DNA from: Pochonia chlamydosporia 170
Taxonomy: Eukaryota > Ascomycota > Sordariomycetes > Hypocreales > Clavicipitaceae
NCBI RefSeq assembly: GCF_001653235.2
Contig: NC_035791.1
Location: 6,324,001-6,388,000 of the forward strand
Reading direction: 5' to 3'
Length of the DNA stretch: 64,000 nt
Both the position numbers and the translations under genes were made by a program. Shown piece by piece: positions 10,566-22,413 of this stretch; the first letter of the stretch is position 1, and every line of letters starts with the position of its first letter. A model generated the notes under the pieces. That model saw nothing but the letters and a program-made list of their open reading frames with translations. It was not told where the DNA came from and made no database searches.

Positions 10566-11364
10566 AAAATGGCGTGTCGGAGCCTATTGTTGCCGCCAAT
10601 TCTACTTTAGACGAGACTGTAACCAAATGAATTTTAGTTTCGTTTACTGGGAATGAATATTAATATTAATAATTTTGGAACAAACCATGTTGTTTAAGTA
10701 AATGATACAGTACAGTACCTACTTATGATGCCAAGGTTTGGAAGTTCTCGATCATAGATGGCCAAGACAACCACAGGCGGACTGTGATGTCCTCAAATGG
10801 CGGCCAGGGGAAGGAAATCTAGTAGATGGCTGATGGGGCGTAGTCCAGCAAGACGATAGACTTCGTTGGAGACCACATGACAGGGGGTCAGTTTGACCTT
10901 GCGGGAGAGCAACTTCTCGCTCCGTCGCAGCATATTGGGGGCCAACGGACCACCTCACCCCTGCGATCTTTGGGACGTGTACAGTACCTGAGTAACTCTA
11001 CCAGCTATGCACCGAGTGTCGCTTGCAAGCAAGACGTAATGAAGTTAAATCGCAGGGATGCCTCTGAGTACCTAGCAAGAGCCCTGCCGGAGGCCCCAGC
11101 CTTTGCCTTGTACATGAGCTACTGTTAGCCTACAGGGGCTCTGTCCAGCGTGCAAGGGCCCATGTGGGTGAAGGTCATGGCGTGAGTGTCCCAGTCCCGT
11201 GTGGGCAAGAGCCATTTGCAGACGATCAGCCACCTGTTGCGTCTTTGGCTTTTTATGGCCAGCCATTATTTGCACTCTTTACCGCAGGAACGATGAGGGG
11301 CATTTGTTTCGCGAAGCGCCGAATGCCACTAGACACAGGTTTTGGCGGCATTGATTGTATCTGA
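10566..11364. repeat. Dispersed noncoding repeat, copy A
   Basis: Similar along most of its length to 16,819-17,790: shared blocks include ATGGCG(T/C)GT(C/T)GGAGCC near the left end, a CAGTNTGACNNTGCG block near 10,910/17,040, GCCTACAGGGGC-like sequence near 11,130/17,580, and GGCTTTT..GCCAGCCATT near 11,250/17,665. The left end begins just upstream of the RNase H-like gene. No protein is encoded. It lies directly left of an F-box relic, as copy B lies left of the intact F-box gene. Confidence 0.65.
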
Positions 11365-11412
11365 GAGTACTCTGCCTCATTTCCCCGCGCTTTGGCAATT
11401 GACACCCGGCGA

Positions 11413-11748
11413 AACCACAATATGGAACGAAGATCTGACCTTAATCCCTTTGATTTGTTGCGAGCGAATCGTGCCAAATACCCCCCGCACGTAGTAGATG
11501 ACAAGAAGCTCTGTAAGCGAGATGTTTGCCCACATTACGTTACTCAAGAGGAGGCAGAGGAGGCGGTGAGAACAAAGACTTCGTGATGCGGACGCAACAT
11601 CATCAGACGCAGTGATAGTTATGACACTACACACTCTTGCGTTGATACTTTGTCGTCGAGGCAAGTTGAATGAGGCAATGATGGTAGAGAAAGAAGCTGC
11701 TGAGAAATTATCTACGATGGGAGAGACGTCCATTTTCATGCTTGGATG
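11413..11748 (+). pseudogene. C-terminal relic of the F-box/LRR family
   Basis: Residues starting at the ATG at 11,422 (NPFDLLRANRAKYPPHVV, KKLCKRDVCPHY) match the C-terminal region of the intact F-box protein at 18,177-19,670 (HPFELWRTNRKTYPPHKS, KQLCHAGFCPYY). A one-base shift near 11,575 moves the continuation ADATSSDAVIVMTLHTLALI and RRGKLNEA into another frame, matching RRKAAADPIINGKM and DRQGRLDE of the intact gene. Everything N-terminal of this region is missing. It is the remnant of a segmental duplicate. Confidence 0.75.
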
Positions 11749-11931
11749 AGTAAGGGTCAACTTCCTCATGAAGCAGGCTGTCATACACCAAGTCATAATC
11801 ACTATTCTTTGGCTGTGTGATATAAGATTTAGAGAGCACAGGCGATTAATTACACATAATTAGACAAAAATTAAAGACATGCCGTGTAATAATATATAAA
11901 CATGTATAACTACACTACAGTTACCTCGAAA

Positions 11932-12810
11932 TCATTGACCTGGCACGTCCTCCTCTGATGCGGTAGCATATTGTGCTTCTCCATAGCGAAGAAGGTGTTC
12001 TGGAAATTGAAACTTCGCGGAGTCCTCCCTAATTACGGTTTAGCAGAAAGAATGTCCAAATCACAAACCATAACTTACTTCAGTATCTGCAAGCGAGACC
12101 TGTTTGATAGTCAGAATATCGTAATGAGTTATGCCGTACACTGAGGGGTCATACCAATTTGTTATAGCATTCAACATTCCCATTGAGGAATCGACGAGAG
12201 CTTGATTTGATCGCTGGCCATCTAGAAAGGCCTTACGCAAGCCCTCATCCCGCGTACTTTGCATAGCCGTCATCAACTTAGCCGCTTCCAACAGAAACTG
12301 CGAGTGCCCTATATTGTTTGGAGGAAAGCCCAATAATTCCGTTGGCTGCTGCTGAATTTGCTTTGTGGCCTGCTGATTTTGGTAGAAGGGCTGTGGGGAA
12401 ATACTTGGATGGCTTGGGGCGCTGGCCTCGCCGCCAATATCAGGTGGATAGCTTTGAACATTGTCAGAAGGATCCAAATACTCTGGTGGAACGAAGTCCA
12501 TGCCGACAGTCTGCTGTTGTGAGCCGTCTTGATGGTGACCATAGTACGTGTTTTGTTGCAAAAGCTGGTACTCATCACCAAAATGGCCCGGTGGAGGAGT
12601 AGCAGTACTGACAAGCGGCTCCATCGCATTATATATATCCGGTGGAGTGGTGTCGTGTTGGTTGTTGTAACCGAACTGTTCAGCACTGAGGTTTGACATT
12701 TTGAAGATGGGAGAAAAGAAGGAAACTTGTGTATTTTGACGAGGTATGAAGAAGAGAGAAGGCATGGATTTTATAGTTTGAGTAGCGTTAGTTGCCATTC
12801 GGGCAATCAT
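11932..12810 (-). CDS. Gln/Pro-rich hypothetical protein, two exons
   Basis: Exon 1 is 12,810-12,079 and exon 2 is 12,024-11,932. The 54-nt intron has a GTAAGT donor, a GCTAAAC branch and a GGGAG acceptor. The phase-0 join replaces a read-through tail by EDSAKFQFPEHLLRYGEAQY and more acidic residues before a stop. Full length is 274 aa from the first ATG; an internal ATG starting MSNLSAEQFGYNN (residue 38) is a more natural start and gives 237 aa. The middle is rich in Gln, Pro and Tyr and looks disordered; the C-terminal third (FLLEAAKLMTAMQSTRDEGL) looks helical. Family not recognised. A transcription-related role would be speculation. Confidence 0.55.
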
Positions 12811-14680
12811 AATTTGAAGGAAACATGGAATTCTCGTTACACGTAGGCTCTGGATCTAGGGAGGCTCCGGATCTAGTGGAGGCTCCATAGAAAAAAAAAA
12901 GAAATAAAGAAATATGGGCACGTCCAGGTTACTGTCAGCGATCATTAAAGAAATGTGGGCATGTCCAGGTTAGTGCGTTAGTAAAACACCAACCACGGTG
13001 ACCACGACGGCTAGAGGCACCGAGCACATTCAAAGAAATGTGGGCATTCCCAAATTATTGTTAGCAAGTTTTGCTAGAAAAACAACAGCTATGATGTAAA
13101 ATTGACTAGGCATGTTTTAAAAAAGCGGGTTCGTGGTAGAGAATACCACGCACATGAAGATAAAAGCCGCCACGTAACTGATTTGTGTCTAAGTAAATAC
13201 GAATCGCCGATTAATGTACTTCTCTTGATGGGGCAGCGCTTTTTGCCTTCGTTCGCAGCTGTATTACCTACGAGATTTGGGTCAATTTTCGCTACCATTT
13301 AAGGTAAATCACACCATTGACTGCGTTGCTGACGATGTAGCTTTCTACTCGTCGTAGAAGTCAGTGGGGAAACGCACCACCACTTCTGTGACGACAGGTG
13401 AGTAACCTACCCGATGATGGCGGTTGGGGAGGGGCACCCTAAGAGTGTCGTCCAATTACATTGATACCACCCCGTGGGGTGACAGAGCCGCCTACCTTCA
13501 TGCGCTATGGATATTATTGACAACTAGATGAAGTAGGTGGTGATATCGCCGGACCATGAGAATGACAGAGGAGCAAAGATAGTAAAGTATCGCAATAAAA
13601 TAGCAGTCCTGTTCCGTCAGTTGTACGTTGCCATTCTCGATGTTTGTCCCCATCTCCTCCTTCAAATATGCAGCTGATTTTGCTCAATGGAGTCGCAATT
13701 TTTTTTTTATGGGCTGGTGGTTATTATTTTTTTTTTGCGGGCCGCAGTTTACCTGCAATCCAGCCAAAACAACTTATGCGAGATGGTCAGAGGCACTAAA
13801 CACACTGAAAGAAATGTGGGCACCTGTCAAGGTTACTGTTAGTAAGACACGATAGGAACCAACAGCACCGATTTAAAAAGAGTTCTCGCCGAATAGTTCT
13901 GCCATTTCTATGGTCGTTCAAAAATATTGTGCTGCACTACAAGAGAGTGGAATGTTTGGAATATACACGCTTATTACGAGTCTTTGGGATTTCCTGTTTA
14001 TCGAATAAGCTGTCTACTTGTCGTGGACAAGAATCACCACTTTCTGTGCCAGCAGGGGAGCGATCTAGCGATGATGGCAGCAGCTGGGGAATATGTGGGA
14101 CCCAGATGTCTAGTGTGACCTAGAGCGATCTAGCTCGCAACGGCACCAATTAACGTATCGTCACTCTTCTTTCCAACACAGTACTTGCTCAGCCGATGGG
14201 ATTCAAACCAGCGCAGCAATATTGCCTTAAGCATGTAGTAGGATCGCTTTTGAGTCTGACAACGTTTACGGCTGCGGGAACAAAAATGATATTATATCCA
14301 GTCGAGATGTCTGTAGGAGGCTGGCGGATATTGGGGCTTATCCCGCATTTCATCATATGACGCTCAAACACAAACAGGCGGATTTCTCACGCTCTGTGCT
14401 CGGCGATAAAATGCAAAACTTGACTTATAGCTTCGAAGGTTTGAACCCGGCTTTAGGTTTCGAGAATGAACCCCTGGGGCACCCATTCCAAGGTTAGGTA
14501 TCTATTTATGGCTACTTCATAAGACGTACTTTGTCTGGTGCCTTGCTGTCTAGCCCGTGCTATCGTCCTCTTCTGACAAATGGGTTTGAGATACCATGTG
14601 CATCAAGTTGTAAACCATAACACGTCTCCACCAAAAATGTTAGCTTGCTAGATTTCTAGGGAGACCATTTTCACATAGAC
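12811..14680. repeat. Gene-free region with degenerate internal duplication
   Basis: No gene is supported. Two diverged units can be aligned, about 12,940-13,480 and 13,780-14,110: both contain AGCT(T/G)TCTACT(C/T)GTCGT followed by CACCACTT(T)CTGTG and GATGATGGC. A motif of about 40 bases beginning AAAGAAATGTGGGCA recurs at about 12,904, 12,944, 13,032 and 13,808. There are also poly-T runs near 13,700 and 13,727. It is probably decayed mobile sequence. Confidence 0.5.
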
Positions 14681-16680
14681 TTACGGGTCTTTCTCCTCCT
14701 CAGTAACGATGTTCCGCTCAAGACAGAAATCTTTAAAACGGCGCACCGTTGTACTCCTCTTAAAGACTGCCATGACATCTCCTCTTGGCATTCCGTCTCG
14801 AGTCGCAATAGTGGGACCTCTATCCTTCATGACAAGGTGCACGCGCAATGCCACATCGTTCCACCTGACTTTTGCAATCTCATTCAACTGTACATGGAAG
14901 TCAATATCAGCCCGCAAAATGCCCCATTTCACTGGGTTTGTGTCCCTGAGAACATGGTGCTCGAAGCGTTTTTCTTTCTCTTTCCAGTGCCAGTATTGCG
15001 TAACTGATTCAGCGCTCGTAAAAAGTCTCGTCTTCACTTGGAGCAGCCTCCAGTCACGGTTGCTCACTTTGGCTCCACTGTAAGAATCCGCGTCTGAGAG
15101 CTCTTCAGACTGGAATTCGTTATGGACATGCTCAACTCCGAGCCCTGTTTGAGCCTCTAGAAAAGGTGCGGGAGTTGTTCGCGTCGTAGGGCCGGTTTGG
15201 GACCTGTTAAAATCACATTTAGACCGGGAGTCAGAGATGCTGGAGGACGACCGCCGTGCGGCCAGGTTTTGGCCTCGGTGCGCTGGCGGTGATGACCCAG
15301 CCAAGGCGCTAGGAGACCTCGGGACAGTGTCGTACGCGCTCTGGTGTCCTCTGTGCGGTGCTCGCATAGTTTTGGACAAAAAAGCGCCATTGCAGCCTTG
15401 ATGGTTCCACTCGCAGTTGCCACATCGCCAGAATCGTGGGTCATTCAGTTTGATGCACGCCTCGAAGACGCCTTGATTTTTCTTGCAATTTTGGCAACGT
15501 TGTTTCATGATATCCCCTGTAGCTTGAATCATGCAGGAAACAATCCTGTGGATTCTGCCATTAGGTCGGTTGGAAATAGCTGCCACCTGACTTTTGTTGA
15601 AGGGGCGACCTCGTCGAATCTTGATGGCATCTCTTTTCAAGGGCAACCGAAGAATCTGATCAACACGGTCATTTTCCCACGACCCAAAGAAATTGAGATT
15701 CCCGATGAAGTTGTCGTCTGCATCATGCACCTGAACCAAGACAGAACTGCTCATAGTATCCTGGTCCCCTCGGGGAACCACCAAGGGTGCCGCAGGTGAT
15801 AGCACATCAGCTTCCAGCATCAAATCCCCGTTCGTCTGGTTGAAGGGGATGCCAGCAACAGCACCGGTTTCAGCGCAACTGGCCGTGTTGTCACCCTCGT
15901 TCTCGCATTCGAGGATGCCATGAAAAGAGTTGGGCACTTCGCCGGATTGGTCTCCGGAGGCAGTCATGGAATTGTGCTTTTTATGCGGTCTTGCTGGATC
16001 GTCGGGGTCCGGATACACCGAACGTTTCTTTGTCAACGATTTCGTTCGTTGAAGCGGTCGATCCGTTGTACTCTGTGCTGGATGGGGTACATCCTCCATA
16101 CGTCTGTCCTTGAGAAGAGTGTCAACTTAGAATACATAAGGAAGATAGAGCAGGGCTATACTTCTAGCAAATTATCGAAACCCGTTGATTGTACTGGATC
16201 CAATTGTGTGGCGAGAGCTTCCTCAGCACTACCGAGCCGACGGTCTGGAAGATATTGAGCCAGCTTGTCGCTTGCGATGTTTTGTAGAGATCTCTTAATT
16301 ATGGCTGGGTCTACCGTCAAGAACAACCGGTCGAAGAAGTTTTGCAGAACAGACGCGACCTGATCTTTGTATGCGCTCTCGGCGGACTTTAGGCCATCGA
16401 CCTTGAACATCCTCAGATCGCCGGAGTTTTCCTTGATTTCTTGCATAAGCTCCGCGCGGCGGTTACCTGGTTCATCAAGCCGTTCGAAAAGATTGTGTAT
16501 GGCATCATCCATACTTTGAAGTTTCTCTTGGTACACCATCTCTGGAGACCTGATCTTATTATACTCGTTAGAGGCTACAAGGAAGAGTCCCCTCATCCGC
16601 TGAAGCGCCTGGAGTGCGGGCGTCGCCTGAGACCTAGCCATCAAGCCCAAGGTCGGATCTTCAGAATCGGGTATGTCCAT
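14681..16680 (-). CDS. DUF3716 zinc-knuckle-like protein, two exons
   Basis: Predicted 648-aa protein. Exon 1 (16,680-16,162) encodes a helical N-terminal region (MDIPDSEDPTLG onward, with LQALQRMRGLFLVASNEYNK). Exon 2 (16,108-14,681) follows a 53-nt intron with GTATAG donor, CTAAG/TTGAC branch and CTCAAG acceptor; the join is in phase 0 and in frame. Without this intron the two parts would be separate genes. A cysteine cluster at about residues 378-412 (CQNCKKNQG..C..CGNCEWNHQGC) fits DUF3716, a fungal putative zinc-binding domain. Two basic runs flank it, and the C-terminal quarter (QVKTRLFTSAESVTQYWHW onward) looks globular. Probably nuclear; molecular role unknown. Confidence 0.7.
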
Positions 16681-16818
16681 TGTATATTGTCCTTATAGGA
16701 ATCTCTGGCTTCAATGGTGGCTGATGGTCGATTAAGACTTGGTGACTCGTCTAACCGTCGGGGGGAGATCTGAGCTGCTACGCGGTGAACCTCGCTACTC
16801 AATCCAGAGCCAGCAGGA

Positions 16819-17790
16819 AGGCTATAATGGCGCGTTGGAGCCGAATGTTGTGCCGATTCTAATTTAGATAAGGTTATAACCAAATTGATGCTCGATTCGT
16901 TTACCGGTATTGAGTGAGTATTAATAATTACTGGAGCAAAACATGTTGTTTTAAGGGTACAGTAAGGTGTCAAAGTTGGAAAGTTCTTACTTGATCATAT
17001 TCCGCATTGGTGTCCTATTAGTACATGTCAGGTGGTCAGTCTGACTCTGCGTGAGAGAGTAACTCGCTCCCAGCAGCATGTTGGGGGGTCCTGCCGAGCT
17101 CTCCTTGCACACCACACAGGGCCCCTGTAAGGTAGTTCAAAAACGAGCGCAACTTCTGGCTCCCCTACCACGTCGAGCCACCTGTGGCCTCTGAACACCT
17201 AAAACTGGCTGAGCAAACCACCATTTCAGCTCCTAAACCCCAGGCGCGTAAGGCTTCCGGTCAGGGTGTGTCAAAGATCAATCATGTTCCCCCCCCTGGC
17301 CCTGGTCCTTGCCTGCATGTTCCATTCCCACAAAACTTCTCACTTTTGGTCAGCACATCGACGGTAAAATGGGCCACCTTACCCGTGCGATGCTTGGAAC
17401 ATGTACCTCGATATCACCATCCGCTATCAAGCATCTGCTAAGTCCGCTTTTTCCCCAGCGGGCTCTTGACAAGTAAGACGAACTGAAGTGCCCGACATGA
17501 ATCCCGCGGATGCCTCTTGAATACCTAGTCGAAGCCCTGCCGAGGCCCCAGTCTTTGCCTCGAACAGGGGTGACTGTTTTGCCTACGGGGGCCTGTCTAT
17601 TGTACAGGGGTCCTCGTGTTAGCGTCCCACTCCTGTTATGGGTAAAGAGCCAATTACGAACCATGGCTTTTCTTGCCAGCCATTTTGTGTATCTTCTCCC
17701 ACTCAAGATGATAAGGCGCATTTGATTCACGCAGCACTTCCTAGGCGGCAAGATTTGGCCGCCATTAAAAACGGCCATTTTGGAAGGCAC
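16819..17790. repeat. Dispersed noncoding repeat, copy B
   Basis: Counterpart of copy A (10,566-11,364), longer by internal segments, including a block at 17,090-17,450 that is absent or strongly diverged in A. It starts about 140 bp upstream of the DUF3716 gene and ends about 390 bp before the F-box gene. No coding sequence recognised. Confidence 0.65.
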
Positions 17791-18176
17791 AGCGCATCTC
17801 CGCACATGCATCAGGGCCATGTCCGCAGTAGCTGAGTCGACGAAAGCCACCTACGTATGACGTACGATTGCGCCGCAGGGTACGCTTTTGATGTAACATA
17901 CCCTGCACCTTTTACCCTGTGGCTTCGTCATTTCAGCCGACTTGTGACTGGGATAACGGAATTGATTGATGAAGCAGAAGCTTTAAAATTAGAATCCTAC
18001 AGTAACATATACAGTTCAAATATGGCGCTTCTTGTGAAATCATGAGAGATACTGGTGTTCAATACCCGGAATAATTTATCCGCCAAACGAGTTCATATGT
18101 GAAGGGCTTTGCTTGTCTGCTCCGCATTTACAGTTCTGTCAAAGCAGGGAGATTCTTGAAGCGTGTCTAAGTTGTC

Positions 18177-19670
18177 ATGCTTCGCTTGCCAAACGAGACG
18201 CTAGAATACATTCTTCAAGACCTATACCATGTGTCTGAGGATTTTCGAAGGCATGGTACCAAAAGCGATCTGCTTTCTATCCGAGCTGTTTGCAAGCGAC
18301 TGGCGGACGTTGGAGCACATCTCGCATTCCGGCATATCACTCTCAAGCATCAGACACAAAGCTATCAAAAGATTTTGGCTTTCTCAGAGTCTGAGCATAA
18401 GGGCAAAGTTCGATACATAACGTACAGTTTTCAAGATTTTGAGGACGAATGTATTCCAAGGGGCGAGTTTTCAGACTACATAACGCAACACGCACCACTG
18501 AGTGTTGGACACTTTTCTGTCGCAGAACTAGACGAACTCCACCGGGATTACTGCTGCCGACACTCAGATATGTGCTATCTCGAAAGCACAGGTCTGGATA
18601 CGGCGTGTTTAACAGCCATTCTGCCTCGCCTCATAAATCTTCGTTCAATTTGCATCTCACAATGCTTCGATAATCTACCCTGGTTGAAGTTTGAAGAAGT
18701 TGTTCACGACTCTTACATGCCCTTTTTGGAGCAGTCTTCCAGTCTTAGGATTTTCGACAACATCATCGTCGCTTTGTCTGCAACAAACACGAATCTCACC
18801 GGCCTGACCATACGCTCTTACCAAAACGATATTGGCGACCTACCTTTGACTGGTGTCATACAAGCCTTGAATTCCGAACGATCCATGCTCTTTAAAAGTG
18901 CTCTCAAACAGCTAAAAGCCCTAAGCATTGCAATTCCGCAGTTCGCGGAAGAAGGAAGTCTTAATTACGGCGGGCTACTGATTTTGCTTCACTCTATCCC
19001 ATTACTTGAGAAATTAAAACTGTCTTCAATATCTCGTCAGAGCGTGAAGCTGCCGTCGAAATTTCTCGAATTCTTGACTATTCCAAGATTGCATACCGTT
19101 GAAATTGATCACGGCTACTTTTCTTGCCCAACAGACTTAACAAATTTCTTTTCGAAACACTCCCATACATTGAAAAGAGTTGAGTTTCGCGACGTCACAC
19201 TCTCAGGAGGCTCGTGGGAGACGATCTTCTCAATTATGAGAGCCACGTTAGTCCTCAGCTCTAGTACTATGGTTGGAAAATTTTCTGCTAATAGTCAAGT
19301 GGAAATTGACACTGAAATGCAAAACCATGGCAATAGGGTTCTGCCATTTAAAGCAATTGAAGACTTCATTGAACAACGATCAAATGACCATCCATTCGAA
19401 CTGTGGCGAACGAATCGAAAGACCTATCCGCCGCATAAAAGTTCCAACGACAAACAGCTTTGCCATGCGGGTTTCTGTCCTTACTACTTTGATCCCCATG
19501 AGGCGGGAAAGTTATTAAGAGAGAATATTGGAGCTTATTTAAGGCGCAAAGCGGCTGCGGACCCTATCATCAATGGGAAGATGCGTCTACTCGCCATGAT
19601 ACTTGATCGACAAGGTAGACTGGATGAAAAGATAAATTTGGGAATATGGGCTCAGATTTCCCGAAATTAA
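18177..19670 (+). CDS. F-box and leucine-rich-repeat-like protein
   Basis: Single-exon 497-aa protein. The N-terminus MLRLPNETLEYILQDL followed by IRAVCKRLADVGAHLAFRHI is a clear F-box: LP hydrophobic helix, then VCK/R and the FR(H) end. Residues about 90-390 contain irregular leucine-rich segments (LRSICISQCFDNLPWL, LKQLKALSIAIPQF, LHTVEIDHGYF, LKRVEFRDVTL) typical of fungal F-box substrate adaptors. The C-terminal 100 residues contain a conserved Cys pair region (KQLCHAGFCPYY) shared with the relic at 11,413-11,748. Predicted to link substrates to an SCF ubiquitin ligase through Skp1; the substrate is unknown. Confidence 0.75.
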   Translation: MLRLPNETLEYILQDLYHVSEDFRRHGTKSDLLSIRAVCKRLADVGAHLAFRHITLKHQTQSYQKILAFSESEHKGKVRYITYSFQDFEDECIPRGEFSDYITQHAPLSVGHFSVAELDELHRDYCCRHSDMCYLESTGLDTACLTAILPRLINLRSICISQCFDNLPWLKFEEVVHDSYMPFLEQSSSLRIFDNIIVALSATNTNLTGLTIRSYQNDIGDLPLTGVIQALNSERSMLFKSALKQLKALSIAIPQFAEEGSLNYGGLLILLHSIPLLEKLKLSSISRQSVKLPSKFLEFLTIPRLHTVEIDHGYFSCPTDLTNFFSKHSHTLKRVEFRDVTLSGGSWETIFSIMRATLVLSSSTMVGKFSANSQVEIDTEMQNHGNRVLPFKAIEDFIEQRSNDHPFELWRTNRKTYPPHKSSNDKQLCHAGFCPYYFDPHEAGKLLRENIGAYLRRKAAADPIINGKMRLLAMILDRQGRLDEKINLGIWAQISRN

Positions 19671-20635
19671 GATTCCTGAATATATGTCGTCAATTCTGTT
19701 GCTTAAGATGAATTGTTTGGGTTTGTTGCACCAGTAGGGCTACAAGTGAATGCCGCTTTGATGCATTCTACATCTCTGCGCTACAGTTTTCTTTTAACAT
19801 GAATAACTATTTATGCTCCTGATCATATATAAATTTTATTTAAGTGGATTCATGAGGTCATCATTTGCTTACGATACTCTACTGCTCAAAATGACTGTTT
19901 TCGGAGGCCACTTATCATTATGACTGCCATGAATTATATACCATGAATGGATAGAAGCTCTGTCACCCCGGCCATTTCACCATCCCGGCCAACTCGTGGA
20001 GATTTATCATTTAGCGTAAGAAACAAAGCATGATAAGAGTTTGTCTAACTACAGACACTCAATGAGATGGAGATATATGCTGAACAGACGCAACTTCGGA
20101 GGTGTCCTCCTTGAAACTAATGTTATCAGCAGCGAACATTCGCAATCAACAGATAATGACAGAATCGGCGGCACAATTCATCGATTGGCCCTTTGGTATG
20201 AGGTTGTTACCTTTTTGACACGATATGACACTAACTCTGTGGACTTTATCACTCATAAACTTGTCCTTGTCTTACTCTCGAATCAGGTATCGACTAGAAT
20301 GTCACAGTTAGTTTCCTATCAGTATGAAAAGGACGGGTTTTATTTTATTTTTTTTAGCTGGATGGCGCTCACCAGGCGCAGCACAGGTTGTGCTCTGCGT
20401 GACATGTAGTACGCTTACTGGCAATGGAGCGTTTAACTCGTGTTAATTGAGCCGCTCAGACCCACATACAAGCGATAAGGTAATATCTATTTAAAGATGC
20501 AGACTAAATAAGACGGAAATATACATAGGTCACTCGGGTTGTTATACCCAGTTGGGGGTTTCAAGCATAACTACTATTTATCTCATGTGCTTAAATCCTC
20601 CCTGTAAGTTGTGGGCTTAGAAACTCATCATATAC
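19671..20635. other. Intergenic, no supported gene
   Basis: An open stretch at 20,041-20,409 lacks a convincing start (first ATG at 20,062) and any recognised motif. I see nothing else of note. Confidence 0.4.
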
Positions 20636-22413
20636 CCATGTATCCTCTTTGGACGGACGACCATGCTAATGCAAAAGGTGCTAGCGCTTCCCAGCTCTTA
20701 ACTAGGCTCCCAGAACATCCACACCCGCGTCAAAACCCTGCCAACTTGCCTCAAAACTATTAAGCATTCCCATGTCTATGATGTGTTTTCTCGGCTCCTA
20801 GGTTGTGGTGGCATTAGACTATTTTACCAGGAAAATATGTCGCCTCCACCGAGCAAGTAGGCACTCCATTCGGTAAATGTCGGCACAGACACTTGGGTAG
20901 GCGGCTTGGATGGACTGCTGCGCTACATCTTTAGTACGTTAATTTAATTGCTCCTTTCTGGTTCTAAGCCTCCAATCCTTGACCTTTTTGGGTGGTCGAT
21001 AATCTTTTGGGGATGGGTCGTTCTGGGCAGTCAGTGCCTTCCACAAAGCATCACTAGTAAACTGTAATTGGAACATCGCGGTTCTATTCTCTCTGTTGCA
21101 CTTTAGGACCGTATGGGCAAGTGACCATTCCTTATAGCTTGCAACACCGGAATAAGCAGGTCTATTTGCAACAGACGCGTTATCGCTGTCTTCCGTCGTT
21201 TCCTTCCTTAATAACGTGGTTTTCGACTTTGCGATAGCTCCGACTCGTCTTGTTGTGGATTGCGCCTTTTCGGTTGAGGGAACACAATCTTGCGACTTTT
21301 GGGTTGCGCCACACACGCCTCTCCCCCCTCATCGCGGGTTTGTTCCCCGATGAGTTGCCTTTTAACCGGGAGAGGACGGAGATTGTACGCTTGTCTGGAG
21401 TCACGACGACTAGGTGGACTCTATTCCATTTCTTTGCAGGGTCCATCAAGCTGGCTCACTGTATGATAAGTATTTGTGCTTGTGTGGCGCTCCTTGCCCC
21501 GTCGCAAACTGTTCGGTAACGGGCTGAGGTAAGAAACTAGTGGTAGAATATCATCCGCTACTTGGTGTTGCTGGTTAACTTCCGTGGAACTTCCTTTTAA
21601 AGAGACTGGACAGCATCCCGACAAATGAGTCTTGGTTAAGGCCTGCTGAGCTACCCCGTGAGGTTTATCGCTTTGTGGAACTATTCCGTCCATATGGCCA
21701 TCGTCATCATTAGTGTTACAAATCCAACTGCAGCGGTCTGACGACACAATACTGCGACTTCGCGGCTGGGAAGGTTGCATGAGGTTGGTCGAGGACGAAA
21801 GACGAGCTTGGTCGGAAGATTCTGCACGTTGCTGAGGCAGTACTTTGTCGCTTAGAGACACGATGGGGATGGGTTGCGCCGAGATGCACTGGGAAGCCGC
21901 CGAGGCTACACGAGGCCCTCGCATAGCCGTGGACAGCCCAGGGCTCACGGTATCATCATGTTGTTGGATTGCCAGAGACACCAATAGATCAGAGTCGGTG
22001 ATAGCACTCGGGCTCTCGAGAACAGTCAAAGCAAAAAGCACCTCTGCAGGCGAGCAGAGGGATGATGGATCAGAACTTTCTCCCTCCTCTGTAACGCAAA
22101 GCTCCTGTGTTAAACTCTCTGGGCTCGTGTTAGCAAGTGCGGTACACTATGGCGTGATTTGTGAGTGCTCACCGATACCTTCCATTGGATCTCGTCGGGA
22201 TTTAACCACAGATGCCACAATCGCAGAGATAGAAGGAAGTGAGTCGTCAATATGTTGGTCGCGTAACAGGTTCACATGCGGGACACTGTCCATCGCCTCG
22301 TCGCCGCTATCTGTGCCAGAGTTGGAATCGGAATCGGACGGAATTATTGTCACGTCGTCCGGAGTCCACTGGCGGTCAAGAAGCCAACAAGCTCTCGCAG
22401 TTTGTGCTGCCAT
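20636..22413 (-). pseudogene. RIP-damaged paralogue of the chromodomain gene
   Basis: Aligns over its length with the intact gene at 38,200-39,573. The N-terminus shares DDSLPSISAIVAS and EHSQ, then a SDPSSLxSP block, then YNLRPxPVxRQ, and finally the chromodomain itself at 20,636-20,890. In the chromodomain four Trp codons (TGG) of the intact gene are TAG here (HIFLVK[W], TT[W]EP, K[W]QYLL, LLH[W]HG). That is C-to-T at CpA on the other strand, the RIP signature. There are also frameshifts near 21,420 and 21,330 and a 12-base deletion in the chromodomain. One in-frame stop at 22,147 could be removed by a 54-nt intron (GTGAGC donor, GCTAAC branch, CCCAG acceptor), so the 5' part may not be broken there. 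Confidence 0.8.

Noticed and set aside
20041..20409. Possible small gene
   Set aside because: No ATG at the start of the frame, no motif and no splice context; insufficient support.
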